A DNA stretch of 64,000 nucleotides, taken from the NCBI RefSeq assembly GCF_044904665.1, contig NZ_JADIKM010000001.1:124001-188000 (forward strand), written 5' to 3'. The position numbers and the translations under genes are program-made. Each line of letters starts with the position of its first letter. Within the stretch, counting starts at the first letter, position 1. The notes under the pieces are model-generated. The model was given only the letters and a program-made list of their open reading frames with translations. It was not told the origin of the DNA and ran no database searches. Source of the DNA: Dyella_A ginsengisoli (GTDB taxonomy: Bacteria; Pseudomonadota; Gammaproteobacteria; Xanthomonadales; Rhodanobacteraceae). Shown here piece after piece: positions 26,291 through 35,567 of the stretch.

Positions 26291-27108
26291 CGCTTCACGC
26301 TGCCCAGCAGCAGGCCCTGCAGGTAGTAGCGCTGCAGCGCCAGGAACAGCGCCAGCACCGGCAGTACGGTGATCACCGCGCCGGCCATCATCAGTTCGGT
26401 GTCGCGCGCGTGCTCGCGCGCCAGCGAGGCCAGGCCGATCGGCAGCGTGTAGTGGTCCTGCCCGGTCAGCACGATCAGCGGCCACATGAAGTCGTTCCAC
26501 GCGGTGAGGAAGGTGACGATCGCCAGCGTCACCACGATCGGCTTGAGCAGCGGCAGCACGATCTGCACGAAGATGCGCGCCTCGCCGGCGCCGTCGAGGC
26601 GTGCGGCCTCCAGCAGTTCGCGCGGAATGCCGCGCGCGTACTGGCGCACCAGGAAAATGCCGAACACGCTGGCCAGCGCCGGCAGCACCACGCCGGCATA
26701 GCTGTTCACCAGCCCCAGGTATTTCAGCAGCAGGAACAATGGCAGCATCGCCACCTGCGCGGGAATCACCAGCGCGCCCAGCAGCCCCTTGAACAGCGCC
26801 GCGCGACCGCGGAAGCGCAGTTTGGCGAACGCATAGCCGGCCATCAGGTTGCATGCCAGCGACAGCAGCGTGATGGAACTTGCCACCGCCAGGCTGTTGG
26901 CGAGATAGCGACCCATGCCCGCGCGCACGAACAGCGTGCGGTAGTTCTCCAGCGTGGCGTGCGCGGGCCACAGCGGCGGCGGCAACGTGCCCGACTCGCC
27001 CGGGTGCATGAACGACACCGACACCATCCACGCCAGCGGAAACAGCGCCACCGCGGTGCCGGCGAGCAGCAGGCCGTTGACGACCACCCGGGCGATGCGC
27101 GGGCTCAT
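26287..27108 (-). CDS. Sugar ABC transporter permease (MalG type)
   Basis: A 273-residue inner-membrane protein with six helices, LPLAWMVSVSFMHPGE near the N-terminus, and the EAA loop ELLEAARLDGAGEARIFVQIVLP, which contacts the ATPase. The Ala-Trp-Asn of VTFLTAWNDFMWPLI is typical of MalG/UgpE-type carbohydrate permeases. It overlaps the MalF-type gene upstream and the small membrane gene downstream by four bases each. Confidence 0.95.
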   Translation of the reverse strand: MSPRIARVVVNGLLLAGTAVALFPLAWMVSVSFMHPGESGTLPPPLWPAHATLENYRTLFVRAGMGRYLANSLAVASSITLLSLACNLMAGYAFAKLRFRGRAALFKGLLGALVIPAQVAMLPLFLLLKYLGLVNSYAGVVLPALASVFGIFLVRQYARGIPRELLEAARLDGAGEARIFVQIVLPLLKPIVVTLAIVTFLTAWNDFMWPLIVLTGQDHYTLPIGLASLAREHARDTELMMAGAVITVLPVLALFLALQRYYLQGLLLGSVKR

Positions 27109-27995
27109 GCCGGCTCGCTCTCGGACGGGTCGCGCCGCGCCAGCCGCAGCATCAGCGCGGTCACTGCGAACATCACGATGAACAACGCGAACGCCACCGC
27201 CGAGGCCGAGCCCAGGTTCCACCAGGTGAAGCCCTCGTCGTACATCAGGTAGAGCACGCTCACCGTGCTCTGCAGCGGGCCGCCCTCGGTGATCACGTAG
27301 GGTTCGGCGAACAGCTGGAAGTAGCCCGACACGGTGAGGATCGCCACCATCAGCAGCGTCGGTCGCAGCATCGGCACGGTGATGTGGCGGAACTGCCGCC
27401 ACGGCGAGGCGCCGTCGATGCGCGCGGCCTCGTACAGCGCCGAAGGGATCGCCTGCAGCCCGGCGAGGAAGATGATCATGTTGTAGCCGAAGTTCTTCCA
27501 CACCGCGAAAAGGATGATGGTGGGCATCGCCCAGTGCGGATCGCCCAGCCAGTCCACCGGGTGCACGCCCAGCGCGTCGAGCAGCGCGTTCACCACGCCG
27601 TACTTGGTGTTGAACAGGTAGCGCCAGATGATTGCCACCGCCACCACGGTGGTCACCACCGGCGCGAACAGCGCGGTGCGGAAGAGCGCCTGCGCACGCG
27701 CCAGCGGCGAATTCAGCAGCAGCGCGCCGCCCAGCGACACCGCCATCGACAGCGGCACCGCCACCGCCACGAAGTACACCGTGTGGCCCAGCGCCGCCCA
27801 GAACAGCGGGCGCTGCAGCAGCGCGAGGTAGTTGTGCAGGCCGACGAAGCGCACGTTGTGCGGATCGGCCAGCGCGTACAGGTCGTAGTCGGTGAAGCTC
27901 AGCACCAGCGCACCGAGCACCGGCAGCGCGAAGAACACGCCGATCACCATCAGCGCGGGCGCCAGGAACAGCCAGGCGGTGCGCGGTGGATTCAT
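27105..27995 (-). CDS. Sugar ABC transporter permease (MalF/UgpA type)
   Basis: A 296-residue membrane protein with SFTDYDLYAL and FVGLHNYLALL in the first loop, as in UgpA/MalF permeases. The EAA loop is SALYEAARIDGASPWRQFRHITVP. It overlaps the binding-protein gene upstream and the MalG-type permease downstream (ATGA both times). An ATPase subunit is not encoded in the locus; a shared MsmK/UgpC-type ATPase elsewhere is likely needed. Confidence 0.95.
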   Translation of the reverse strand: MNPPRTAWLFLAPALMVIGVFFALPVLGALVLSFTDYDLYALADPHNVRFVGLHNYLALLQRPLFWAALGHTVYFVAVAVPLSMAVSLGGALLLNSPLARAQALFRTALFAPVVTTVVAVAIIWRYLFNTKYGVVNALLDALGVHPVDWLGDPHWAMPTIILFAVWKNFGYNMIIFLAGLQAIPSALYEAARIDGASPWRQFRHITVPMLRPTLLMVAILTVSGYFQLFAEPYVITEGGPLQSTVSVLYLMYDEGFTWWNLGSASAVAFALFIVMFAVTALMLRLARRDPSESEPA

Positions 27996-29302
27996 CGCGC
28001 ACCCTCGCGACGGGCCAGCACCCAGCGGCGCTTTTCCAGGATCGCGTCGACACGCTTGTCCAGTTCCGCGCAGGCCTGGTCGACGGTCAGCTCGCCGGCG
28101 ATTACCCGCGCGGCCACCAGCTGCATCTCGTTGGCGATGCGCTCCCACTCGGGCACCGGTGGCGTCGGCTTGACGTGCTCCAGCTGCTCGCGAAACGCGC
28201 GCGCCTGGGCATCGCGGCTCAGCTCGCCGCCGTCCCAGGCGCTGCGTCGCGGCGGCATGTCGCCCACCAGCGCGTAGAAGCGCCGCTGCACCTGCGGCTG
28301 CGAGAGGTATTCGATCAGCGCCCAGGCCGCGTCCTTGTGCGCCGAGTGGCGGAACACCACCAGGCTGGCGCCGCCGGCCGCGCCGGCGCCGGGGCCGTCC
28401 GGCCCGGGCAGGCGCGCGGTCGACCAGCGCGCCTGCTGGTCCGCCGGTAGCCGGGAGCGGAACTCGCCGATGTTCCACGGCCCGGACAGATAGAACGCAT
28501 ACACGCCGCGGCCGAACTCCTCCCACGGATTGCCGGCCACCACGTTGCTGATCGCCGGCGCCTGCTGCTCGCGGAAGGTATCGACGTAGAAGCGCAGCGC
28601 GCGCTTGAAACCGGCGCTCTCGAAGTTGCCGTAGCGGTTGCCGTCGCGCAGCAGCGGGTCGGGCTGCTCCAGTGCCAGCGACATCAGCTGCTCGTACTCG
28701 TTGGTGGGCAGCAGGATGCCGTAGCGGTGTGCGGCCGGATCGCTCAGCGCCGCAAGCATGCGGCGCCATTCGGCCCAGTCGCGCGGCGGGTGGTCGAAAC
28801 CGGCCGCCTTGAGCAGGTCGACGCGATAGAACAGCAGCCGCGTGTCGACGTACCACGGCACACCGTAGAGCCGGCCGTCGATCACGTTGGTGGCCCAGAT
28901 GCTGTCGAAGTAGTCGCCCGGCACCACGCTGGTCGAGCCGCGCGCGCGCGCGTCCAGCGGCTCCACCGCATTCAGCGCGACCATCTCCGGCAGCCAGGTG
29001 TTGCCCAGCTGCATCATGTCCGGCATCGAGCCGCCGGCGTAGGCGGTGAGCAGCTTCTGGTGCGCGGCGCTCAGCGGCAGCTGCTGCACGCTGACCTTGA
29101 TGTCCGGATGCGCCCGCTCGAACGCGGGCAGCAGCGCCTGCACCGCCTCACCCTCGGGGCCGAAGGTCCAGAAGCTGAGGGTTTGCGTCGATGCCTCGCG
29201 ATGATCGCAGCCGGCCAGCGCGCCAGCGCCCAGCACCGCCACCAGCAGCACGCCGAGCGCGAGCCGGTATTGCCGGGCGCGCGGGCGCACCCGGGTGCTC
29301 AC
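27992..29302 (-). CDS. Sugar-binding lipoprotein of the ABC transporter
   Basis: A 436-residue extracytoplasmic solute-binding protein of the family 1 type (MalE/UgpB). The signal ends in a lipobox LGAGALAGC. LSFWTFGPEGEAVQALLPAFERA and MPDMMQLGNTWLPEM belong to the hinge-bearing N-lobe, and NEYEQLMSLALE lies in the pocket region. Being lipid-anchored in a Gram-negative cell is somewhat unusual. It starts with GTG that overlaps the TGA of the GH144 gene (GTGA). The ligand is inferred to be a sophoro-oligosaccharide or glucose unit from the neighbouring glucanase. Confidence 0.92.
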   Translation of the reverse strand: MSTRVRPRARQYRLALGVLLVAVLGAGALAGCDHREASTQTLSFWTFGPEGEAVQALLPAFERAHPDIKVSVQQLPLSAAHQKLLTAYAGGSMPDMMQLGNTWLPEMVALNAVEPLDARARGSTSVVPGDYFDSIWATNVIDGRLYGVPWYVDTRLLFYRVDLLKAAGFDHPPRDWAEWRRMLAALSDPAAHRYGILLPTNEYEQLMSLALEQPDPLLRDGNRYGNFESAGFKRALRFYVDTFREQQAPAISNVVAGNPWEEFGRGVYAFYLSGPWNIGEFRSRLPADQQARWSTARLPGPDGPGAGAAGGASLVVFRHSAHKDAAWALIEYLSQPQVQRRFYALVGDMPPRRSAWDGGELSRDAQARAFREQLEHVKPTPPVPEWERIANEMQLVAARVIAGELTVDQACAELDKRVDAILEKRRWVLARREGAR

Positions 29303-30783
29303 GGGGCGGCCGGCTCCGGCGTCGCCAGCCAGCCACCGCGAAAGCCCGCGCGCTGCAGGCCCCGGCGGATGTACGGATTCTTTCTCATCACGTTCCATAC
29401 GAAGCCGCTGCGCCAGTTCTCGATCATCAGCAGGATCGGGCCCTGGTCGATACCCAGTTGCTCGGTGTCGACCCAGCCCAGCTCGGGCACCAGTTTGCCC
29501 GTACGCAACGTGGTGCGGGTGTGGAAGCTGGGGTTGAACGCATCGACGAAGCCGTAGCGGTCGTAGATGGATTTGCCGTAGCGCTGCTTCATCTCGGCCA
29601 GCGCGGGGATCACGATCTCCGGCGCGAAGGCGATCGAGCCGCCGGCGGCGGTCGGTGCGATGGTGCCATCGTCGGAGATGTAGTCCAGCCCGGCACCACG
29701 CGCGGTGTAGCCTTCGAACTTCTTCTCGCCCTGCGCGCTCTTCACCACGAAGCCGCCGGGACCGTTGCTGGCGGTCAGGCCCCACACGTTCTTGCCGTAG
29801 CCGGTCCAGCCGCCGGGGTTGGCGATGGCGTAGTTGCGCTGGCTGTAGGTGGCGCGGCGGCCGTTCTCGAAGTAGTCGAGGTTGTGCCGGCGGTTCCAGT
29901 CGTCGCGGATGCCGCGGAAATCCACCCAAGACTCGGTGTACTGGTGGCCGAACAGCGGCGCGAAGTTGAGGAAGGTCTGCCCGTAGAAGCTGCCCCAGGT
30001 GGTGTCGTTGGTGGATGACCACGCCTTCCAGGCCACCGGATCGACCGGGTGCGTGGGCGAACCCAGCGCCAGAATGTAGACCAGCTTGCCCTCGTTGTAG
30101 CCCTTCCAGTCGGCGGGGATGAACTTGCCACCGGGCGTCCAGCCCATCGAGATGAGCGGCGGGCGCGCCTGCATCCACGGCCACTCGACCGCGCGGTAGA
30201 TCGCGTCGGCCAGCGCGCGGATCTGTTCCTCCTCCGGCGTGGCGCGGTCGTAGTAGGACTGCGCGAACAGCACGCCACCGAGCAGCAGCGTGGTGTCCAC
30301 GCTGGACAGCTCGGTCCAGCGCCCTTCGCGCTTGCCGGTCTGCATGTCGAGGAAGTGGTAGAAGAAGCCGTGATAGCCGGCCGCGTCATCCTCGCTGGCG
30401 TTCTGCGGCGCGTCGTGGAAGAACTTCAGCGTGGCCAGCGTGCGTGCCACCGCCTGCTCGCGCGTGATGTAGCCGCGCTCCACGCCGATGCCGTAGGCGG
30501 TAAGGCCGAAGCCCACCGCGGCGATGCTCGAGAACGACTCGCCCGGGTAGTGGTCCGGCACCATGCCGGTGGTCGGGTCGGCGCTGTCCCAGAACCAGCG
30601 GAAGGTGCGCTGCTCCAGGTCGTCGACCATCGCCTGCTGGGCGGCGGTGGGTTGGTAGGTGCCCGATACCGCCGCAGTCGCGGACCTGGTGTCGGCGCGC
30701 GTGGTGGCGGGCAGTGTGCCGACGAGCACCAGCAAGGCCGAGAGACACGTGATGCAGAGATTTTTCAGGACAGCAGGACGCAT
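29299..30783 (-). CDS. GH144-type beta-1,2-glucanase (glucoamylase-like domain)
   Basis: Exported 494-residue protein (basic start MRPAVLKNLCITCL, hydrophobic core, ADTRSA). The whole mature part matches the glycoamylase-like domain family now placed in GH144: TFRWFWDSADPTTGMVPDHY, DMQTGKREGRWTELSSVDTTLLLGG, and YGFVDAFNP near the end. Characterised GH144 enzymes cut linear beta-1,2-glucan into sophoro-oligosaccharides; true amylase activity is not expected. The gene is overlapped by the binding-protein gene downstream. A beta-glucosidase to finish the job is not in the window. Confidence 0.88.
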   Translation of the reverse strand: MRPAVLKNLCITCLSALLVLVGTLPATTRADTRSATAAVSGTYQPTAAQQAMVDDLEQRTFRWFWDSADPTTGMVPDHYPGESFSSIAAVGFGLTAYGIGVERGYITREQAVARTLATLKFFHDAPQNASEDDAAGYHGFFYHFLDMQTGKREGRWTELSSVDTTLLLGGVLFAQSYYDRATPEEEQIRALADAIYRAVEWPWMQARPPLISMGWTPGGKFIPADWKGYNEGKLVYILALGSPTHPVDPVAWKAWSSTNDTTWGSFYGQTFLNFAPLFGHQYTESWVDFRGIRDDWNRRHNLDYFENGRRATYSQRNYAIANPGGWTGYGKNVWGLTASNGPGGFVVKSAQGEKKFEGYTARGAGLDYISDDGTIAPTAAGGSIAFAPEIVIPALAEMKQRYGKSIYDRYGFVDAFNPSFHTRTTLRTGKLVPELGWVDTEQLGIDQGPILLMIENWRSGFVWNVMRKNPYIRRGLQRAGFRGGWLATPEPAAP

Positions 30784-30891
30784 GCGGGGACAGGCTCGTG
30801 TGGCTGGCGGGGAGAGCGGGCCGATGGCACTGGCCCGTGCGCCGCGGGGACGGCGCGGCGGCGGCGCCAAAGCACGCGCCGCGGAAACGGA

Positions 30892-32424
30892 TCAGGCGGC
30901 CATCGGTGCACCGACCGGCGGCGCCTGGCAGTAGCGTGCGATGAAGGCCTCGTGCGCGGGCATGGCCTCCACGCAGTCGGCGATCACGCGCTGCACGTGC
31001 TGCATGAAAGCCTTGAGCTCGGCCGGCGCGAGCTGGTCGACCAGCGGGTGGTAGCCCTGCGGCACGATGCCTTGGCCGATCATCACCTGCACCCAGCTCA
31101 CCAGCGCGAACATCTCTTCGCCCTCGCGGAAGAAGCGCCCGCTGTCGCGGAAAAGCGCGATGTTGTCCTTCAGCGAGGCGGGGATGTCCATGGTGCGGCA
31201 CTGGTTCCAGAACGGCGTGTCGCTGCGCTGGGTGGCGTGGTAATGCAGGATCAGGAAGTCGCGGATGCGCTCGCATTCGAAGCGCGTCTGCGCGTTGTAG
31301 CGGTCGATCAGCACCGGGCTGAAGCCCTGCCGCGGAAACAGGTTGAGCAGTCGCGAGATGCCCGACTGGATCAGGAAGATGCTGGTCGATTCCAGCGGCT
31401 CCATGAAACCGCTGGCCAGGCCCAGCGCAACCACGTTGCGATCCCACGTCTTGCGGCGCAGGCCGGTGGTGAAGCGCAGCGGCCGCGGGTCGCCCAGCGC
31501 CTTGCCGTCGAGGTTGGCCAGCAAGGTGATGGCCGCCTCGTCATCGCTGATTTGCGCGCTTGAATACACGTGGCCGTTGCCGGTGCGGTGCTGCAGCGGA
31601 ATGCGCCACTGCCAGCCGGCGGCGCGGGCGGTGGAGCGGGTGTACGAGGTGGGCGGGCCGACCTTCTCACAGGCCACCGCCAGCGCGCGGTCGCAGGGCA
31701 GCCAGTGCGTCCAGTCGTCGTAACCGGCGTGCAGCGTCTGCTCGATCAGCAGGCCGCGGAAGCCCGAGCAGTCGATGAACAGTTCGCCCTCGATCGCCTC
31801 GCCACTCTCCAGCACTACGGCCTGCACGAAGCCGTCCTCGGCGCGTTGGCGCACCTGCGCGATCTTGCCCTCGGTACGGCGCACACCGCGTGCCTCGGCG
31901 TATTCGCGCAGAAGCTTCGCGTACAGGCCGGAGTCGAAGTGGTAGGCGTAGGCGATGTTCGCCAGCGGCGAGCTGGCCGGCGCGTCGCTGGCCGAGGCCA
32001 TGAACTTGCCGCGTGGCGCGGCAAGCGTGTTGAGCGAGTACTCGCCCAGGTCCGCCGCCATACCCAGCTGGGCGGCGCGGGTCCAGTACTGGTGGAACGG
32101 CAGCAGGCCGAGCATGCGGCCCAGGTCGCCGAAGCCGTGAATGTAGGAGTCGCCAAGCTGCCCCCAGTCGTTGAACTGGATGCCCAGCTTGAACGTGCCC
32201 TGCACGCGACGGACGAACTCGATCTCGTCGATCCCGAGCAGGTTGTTGAACAGCTTCAAGTGCGGCACGGTCGCCTCACCCACGCCGACGGTACCGATCT
32301 CCTCGGACTCCACCAGCCGGATCGCGTAGTCAGGCCCGAGCACCTTGGCGAATGCCGCCGCGGCCATCCAGCCGGCGGTGCCGCCGCCCACGATCACGAT
32401 GTTCTTGATGCGCGAATCGCTCAT
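30892..32424 (-). CDS. Flavin-dependent tryptophan-halogenase-like protein
   Basis: A 510-residue FAD enzyme. GGGTAGW (13-19) binds FAD, the catalytic Lys is K79 (VQGTFKLGIQF), the WxWxIP signature is W271-Q-W273-R-I-P276, and the active-site Glu is in EPLESTS (E345). These positions coincide with PrnA and RebH almost exactly, so a working halogenase core is likely. Similar halogenases without a biosynthetic cluster lie next to TonB receptors in Xanthomonas, Brevundimonas and Caulobacter, with unknown native substrates. It lies between the receptor and the glucanase, after a hairpin terminator-like element. A flavin reductase is not encoded nearby. Confidence 0.92.
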   Translation of the reverse strand: MSDSRIKNIVIVGGGTAGWMAAAAFAKVLGPDYAIRLVESEEIGTVGVGEATVPHLKLFNNLLGIDEIEFVRRVQGTFKLGIQFNDWGQLGDSYIHGFGDLGRMLGLLPFHQYWTRAAQLGMAADLGEYSLNTLAAPRGKFMASASDAPASSPLANIAYAYHFDSGLYAKLLREYAEARGVRRTEGKIAQVRQRAEDGFVQAVVLESGEAIEGELFIDCSGFRGLLIEQTLHAGYDDWTHWLPCDRALAVACEKVGPPTSYTRSTARAAGWQWRIPLQHRTGNGHVYSSAQISDDEAAITLLANLDGKALGDPRPLRFTTGLRRKTWDRNVVALGLASGFMEPLESTSIFLIQSGISRLLNLFPRQGFSPVLIDRYNAQTRFECERIRDFLILHYHATQRSDTPFWNQCRTMDIPASLKDNIALFRDSGRFFREGEEMFALVSWVQVMIGQGIVPQGYHPLVDQLAPAELKAFMQHVQRVIADCVEAMPAHEAFIARYCQAPPVGAPMAA

Positions 32425-32437
32425 GCAGCACCCGCTG

Positions 32438-32468
32438 AAAAAAAGTCGGCGCGGCGATCGCCGCGCCG
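32438..32468 (-). terminator. Hairpin with T-run between TonB receptor and halogenase genes
   Basis: A perfect 22-bp palindrome at 32447-32468 (core GGCGATCGCC) is followed, in the minus direction, by AC and seven T (32444-32438). It lies 46 bp after the receptor stop and 14 bp before the halogenase start. It probably ends or lowers transcription into the downstream operon. Confidence 0.8.
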
Positions 32469-32514
32469 GGGAGGAAAAGCGGCACCCGCAGGCGCGGGGT
32501 ACCGCCGTGACCGA

Positions 32515-35500
32515 CTAGAACTTCATGCCCACTTCGAACTTGAAGGTGCGCGGCACGAAGGTGATGTTGCCGGTGGTGTTGTACACCGTGGTCAGCTGGA
32601 CCGGATTCGGCCCGGCGCTGAAGATCACGTCCGAATAGTTGCGGAAGTTGAAGACGTTCAGCACGTCGAAGCGCCCGTACAGCGTCACCCCGTGGCCCAG
32701 ATCGAAATCCTTGGTGGCCTGGAAATCCACGTCGCGGTAGCCGAAGAACTTGCCGCCCACCAGGAACCTCCCGCTTGCCTGCGGCGTGCCGGCCGCTGGC
32801 GTGCAGTGGCTGCCGGTCGGGAAGGTGTACGTTCCGTAGCAGGCGGTCGTGTTGCCGGGCGTCGGCGTGGCCAGCGTGAGCTTGGCCGACATGGTGATGC
32901 CCCACGGTCCGTCGATCACGCCGGTGGCGACGAGGCGGTGGCGTGGCGCCGCGTTGGAGTCGATGAACGGATAGTTGCCGAGCGTGGCCTCGTCGAACGA
33001 GTAGTGCTCGTTGATGTCGCGGTTCTGCGTGGCGCTGGTGTAGGTGTAGGCAAACGTGGCGCCCCAACCCGACTCCTTGTCGTACGGCTTGTTGGCCGAC
33101 AGCAGCAGCTGGGTGGTGCGCGTCTCGATGCCGTTGTTGCCCACGATCAGCGCGCCGAAGCCCGGCACGCCGTTGCCCCACGGCTGGCTGCCGTTCTGGA
33201 AGAAATCGCCGTTCGGATAGCGATTGCCCAGGGTGAAGCCGAAGCCGTCGTAGCTGAGCACGCGGGCCACCGTGGCGTCGGTCTGCCACTCGCCGATGCG
33301 GTTGGACATGCCGATGCTGAACTGGTCCGAATGCGGCGCCTTCAGGTTGTTGTTGAGGATGTCCACCTCGGTGCCGGCGTTGCTCGCCTGCAGCAGGTTC
33401 TGCAGGTTGGGCAGGCCGTTGAGGTAGGCCGGGTCCCAGTCAAAGCAGGGCGCCGCGTTGCGATAGCACGCGCCGGTGTTCGGATCGCGGAAGTTCACCG
33501 TGAACTGCGGCAGCGCGGCCTTGGTGGTTTCCAGCTGCAGGTAGTCGAACAGGTTGCGGTCGTAGGCGCGGCCGGCACCGCCGTGGATCACGTGCGCCTC
33601 GTCGCCGTCGAGGTCGTAGGAGAAGCCCAGCCGCGGCTGCCACTCGCCCTTGAAGTTCTTCCGGTTGTGGCCGTTGCTGATGTAGTCGTTGAGGTTGATG
33701 CCGCCCAGCGCCAGGCTCTGCGCGTAGGTCTGGCCGGCCGGGCCGTTGGGGTCCTGCGAGTTGAACGCGTCGATCACGTTCTGCGGCGTGACGAAGCCGG
33801 TATAGGCCGGGTTCTTCTCGTAGTCCCAGCGCACGCCCAGGTTAAGCGTGAGCTTGTCGTTGACCGCCCAGTCGTCCTGCACGTAGACGCCGAACTGCTT
33901 GGCCTTGGTGGTCACCGTGGGGCTCAGGCCCAGGCCGGTGACCGGCTTGGTGAAGAACGCCTTGTACGGAATGGCGCCGACGCCGGCGCTGGTGACGTTG
34001 TAGTAGAACTGCGGGTTGATGTCCTGGGCATCGGCCGCCTTGAGCGTGATGTCCTTGACCTTGAAGCCGGTCTTGATGACGTGGTCGCCGTTCCACTCCA
34101 GGTCGTTGAAGGTCAGGTCGTCCTGGATCGACGGGCCCTTCTGGCCCTTGTTCTGGGTTGCCAGCGGGTTGGCCGAACCCACGTGCACGATGGTCGGATC
34201 GTCGTTGCCGTTGGCAAAGGTGTAGATCGAGCCGTTGCCGAGATTGGCCGCCACCGGTGCGTTGAACGCGTCCTCGTGGGTGAACAGCAGCTCGTTGAAA
34301 TACGCCTCGCCGCTGTGCTGCCAGCGCAGCACGTAGCGCTTGTCGTCGTTCTTGGTGTTGTACGAGGCCGAGGCCGCGTCCACGCCGCCCACGCCGCCGA
34401 CCTGCTTCTCCTTGCGGATCTGCGCGCTCAGCTCGAAGCGGTCGCGATCGGTCGGTTCCCAGTCGATCTTGCCGAAGTACAGGTTCTCCTCGAACGGCAG
34501 GTTGGCGGGGCCGAGCTGGGCCGACACGTCGGCGGGAAGGTACGGCACGCCGCCGGCGGCGTTCGGATCGGCCACCACGGTGATCGGCGTGTTGAAGCGC
34601 TTCGCCTCATAGGTGGCGAAGAAGTGCATCTTGTCCTTGATGATCGGGCCGCCGATGGCGAAGCCGTATTCCTTCTCTTTGGACGAGGTCTTCTTGTCGG
34701 CTTGCTCTTCGGCCGGGGTCTTCTCGCGGAACGAGTCGTTGGTGTAGCGGCCGAACACCTCGCCGTGGAATTCGTTGGTGCCCGACTTGGTCTGCGCCGT
34801 CACCGCGGCCGAGGAGATCTGGTCGTATTCGGCCTTGTAGTTGGAGGTGATGACCTTGTACTCGCCGATCGCCAGCTGCGGGAACGGATTACCCTGGCTG
34901 CCGATCTGGCCGCTGATGCCGCCTTCCTTCACGTAGCTCTTCTGGCCCACGCCGTCGATGTAGACGTTGGTGGAGCTCTTGTTCTGCGCGCCGCCGCGCA
35001 GCGTGGTGTTGCCGTTCGAGCTGACCTCGAAAATCATGCCCGGCACGGTGTCCGCGAATTCCAGGAAGTTGCGCGAGATCTGCGGGATGGTGTCTATCTG
35101 ATGCAGCGAGATGGTGCCGCCCACTTCGGGCGTCTTCACTTCCTGCAGCGTGGTGGCCGACACGGTGACGCCGCCGAGGTTGGTGGCGTTGGCCGCCGAC
35201 GGTGCCTCGCTGGCCGCGACCAGGTTGAGCGTGGCGGTGGAAGCCACCGTCAGGGTGACCGTCTGCTGGGTGCCTGCACCGGCATCCACCTGGTAGGTGC
35301 CCGGCTGCAGGCCGGTCAGCGTGTAGCTGCCATCGGCACTGGCCGTGGTGCGGCGAGTGGTGCCGGTGGCGGGATTGAACGCGGTGACCTGTGCGTTGGC
35401 GGGTGCCTTGCCGCGCAGGGTGGCGTAGGCGGACTGGCTCCATGCCGTCGTGGGCGCCGCACCGATCGCCACCACGGTGGTGGCGATGACGCTGGCGAGC

Positions 35501-35532
35501 AGTTTCTTCTTCAATTGCAGTGGAGCCTTCAT
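32515..35532 (-). CDS. Oar-type TonB-dependent receptor
   Basis: A 1005-residue outer-membrane receptor. Signal peptide (LLASVIATTVVAIGAAPTTAWSQ), an N-terminal carboxypeptidase-regulatory-like beta domain (residues about 35-110, YATLRGKAPANAQVTAFNP, ASADGSYTLTGLQPGTYQV), a plug domain (ISRNFLEFADTVPGM, STNVYIDGVGQ) and a 22-strand barrel ending FKFEVGMKF. No clear TonB box is seen. It probably imports a glycan or peptide too large for porins. GGGAGGG lies before the ATG. It is directly downstream of lacI (35 bp) and upstream of the halogenase. Confidence 0.95.
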   Translation of the reverse strand: MKAPLQLKKKLLASVIATTVVAIGAAPTTAWSQSAYATLRGKAPANAQVTAFNPATGTTRRTTASADGSYTLTGLQPGTYQVDAGAGTQQTVTLTVASTATLNLVAASEAPSAANATNLGGVTVSATTLQEVKTPEVGGTISLHQIDTIPQISRNFLEFADTVPGMIFEVSSNGNTTLRGGAQNKSSTNVYIDGVGQKSYVKEGGISGQIGSQGNPFPQLAIGEYKVITSNYKAEYDQISSAAVTAQTKSGTNEFHGEVFGRYTNDSFREKTPAEEQADKKTSSKEKEYGFAIGGPIIKDKMHFFATYEAKRFNTPITVVADPNAAGGVPYLPADVSAQLGPANLPFEENLYFGKIDWEPTDRDRFELSAQIRKEKQVGGVGGVDAASASYNTKNDDKRYVLRWQHSGEAYFNELLFTHEDAFNAPVAANLGNGSIYTFANGNDDPTIVHVGSANPLATQNKGQKGPSIQDDLTFNDLEWNGDHVIKTGFKVKDITLKAADAQDINPQFYYNVTSAGVGAIPYKAFFTKPVTGLGLSPTVTTKAKQFGVYVQDDWAVNDKLTLNLGVRWDYEKNPAYTGFVTPQNVIDAFNSQDPNGPAGQTYAQSLALGGINLNDYISNGHNRKNFKGEWQPRLGFSYDLDGDEAHVIHGGAGRAYDRNLFDYLQLETTKAALPQFTVNFRDPNTGACYRNAAPCFDWDPAYLNGLPNLQNLLQASNAGTEVDILNNNLKAPHSDQFSIGMSNRIGEWQTDATVARVLSYDGFGFTLGNRYPNGDFFQNGSQPWGNGVPGFGALIVGNNGIETRTTQLLLSANKPYDKESGWGATFAYTYTSATQNRDINEHYSFDEATLGNYPFIDSNAAPRHRLVATGVIDGPWGITMSAKLTLATPTPGNTTACYGTYTFPTGSHCTPAAGTPQASGRFLVGGKFFGYRDVDFQATKDFDLGHGVTLYGRFDVLNVFNFRNYSDVIFSAGPNPVQLTTVYNTTGNITFVPRTFKFEVGMKF

Positions 35533-35567
35533 GACGACCCTCCCAAAGGGATGTTGCTGATGTGCCC

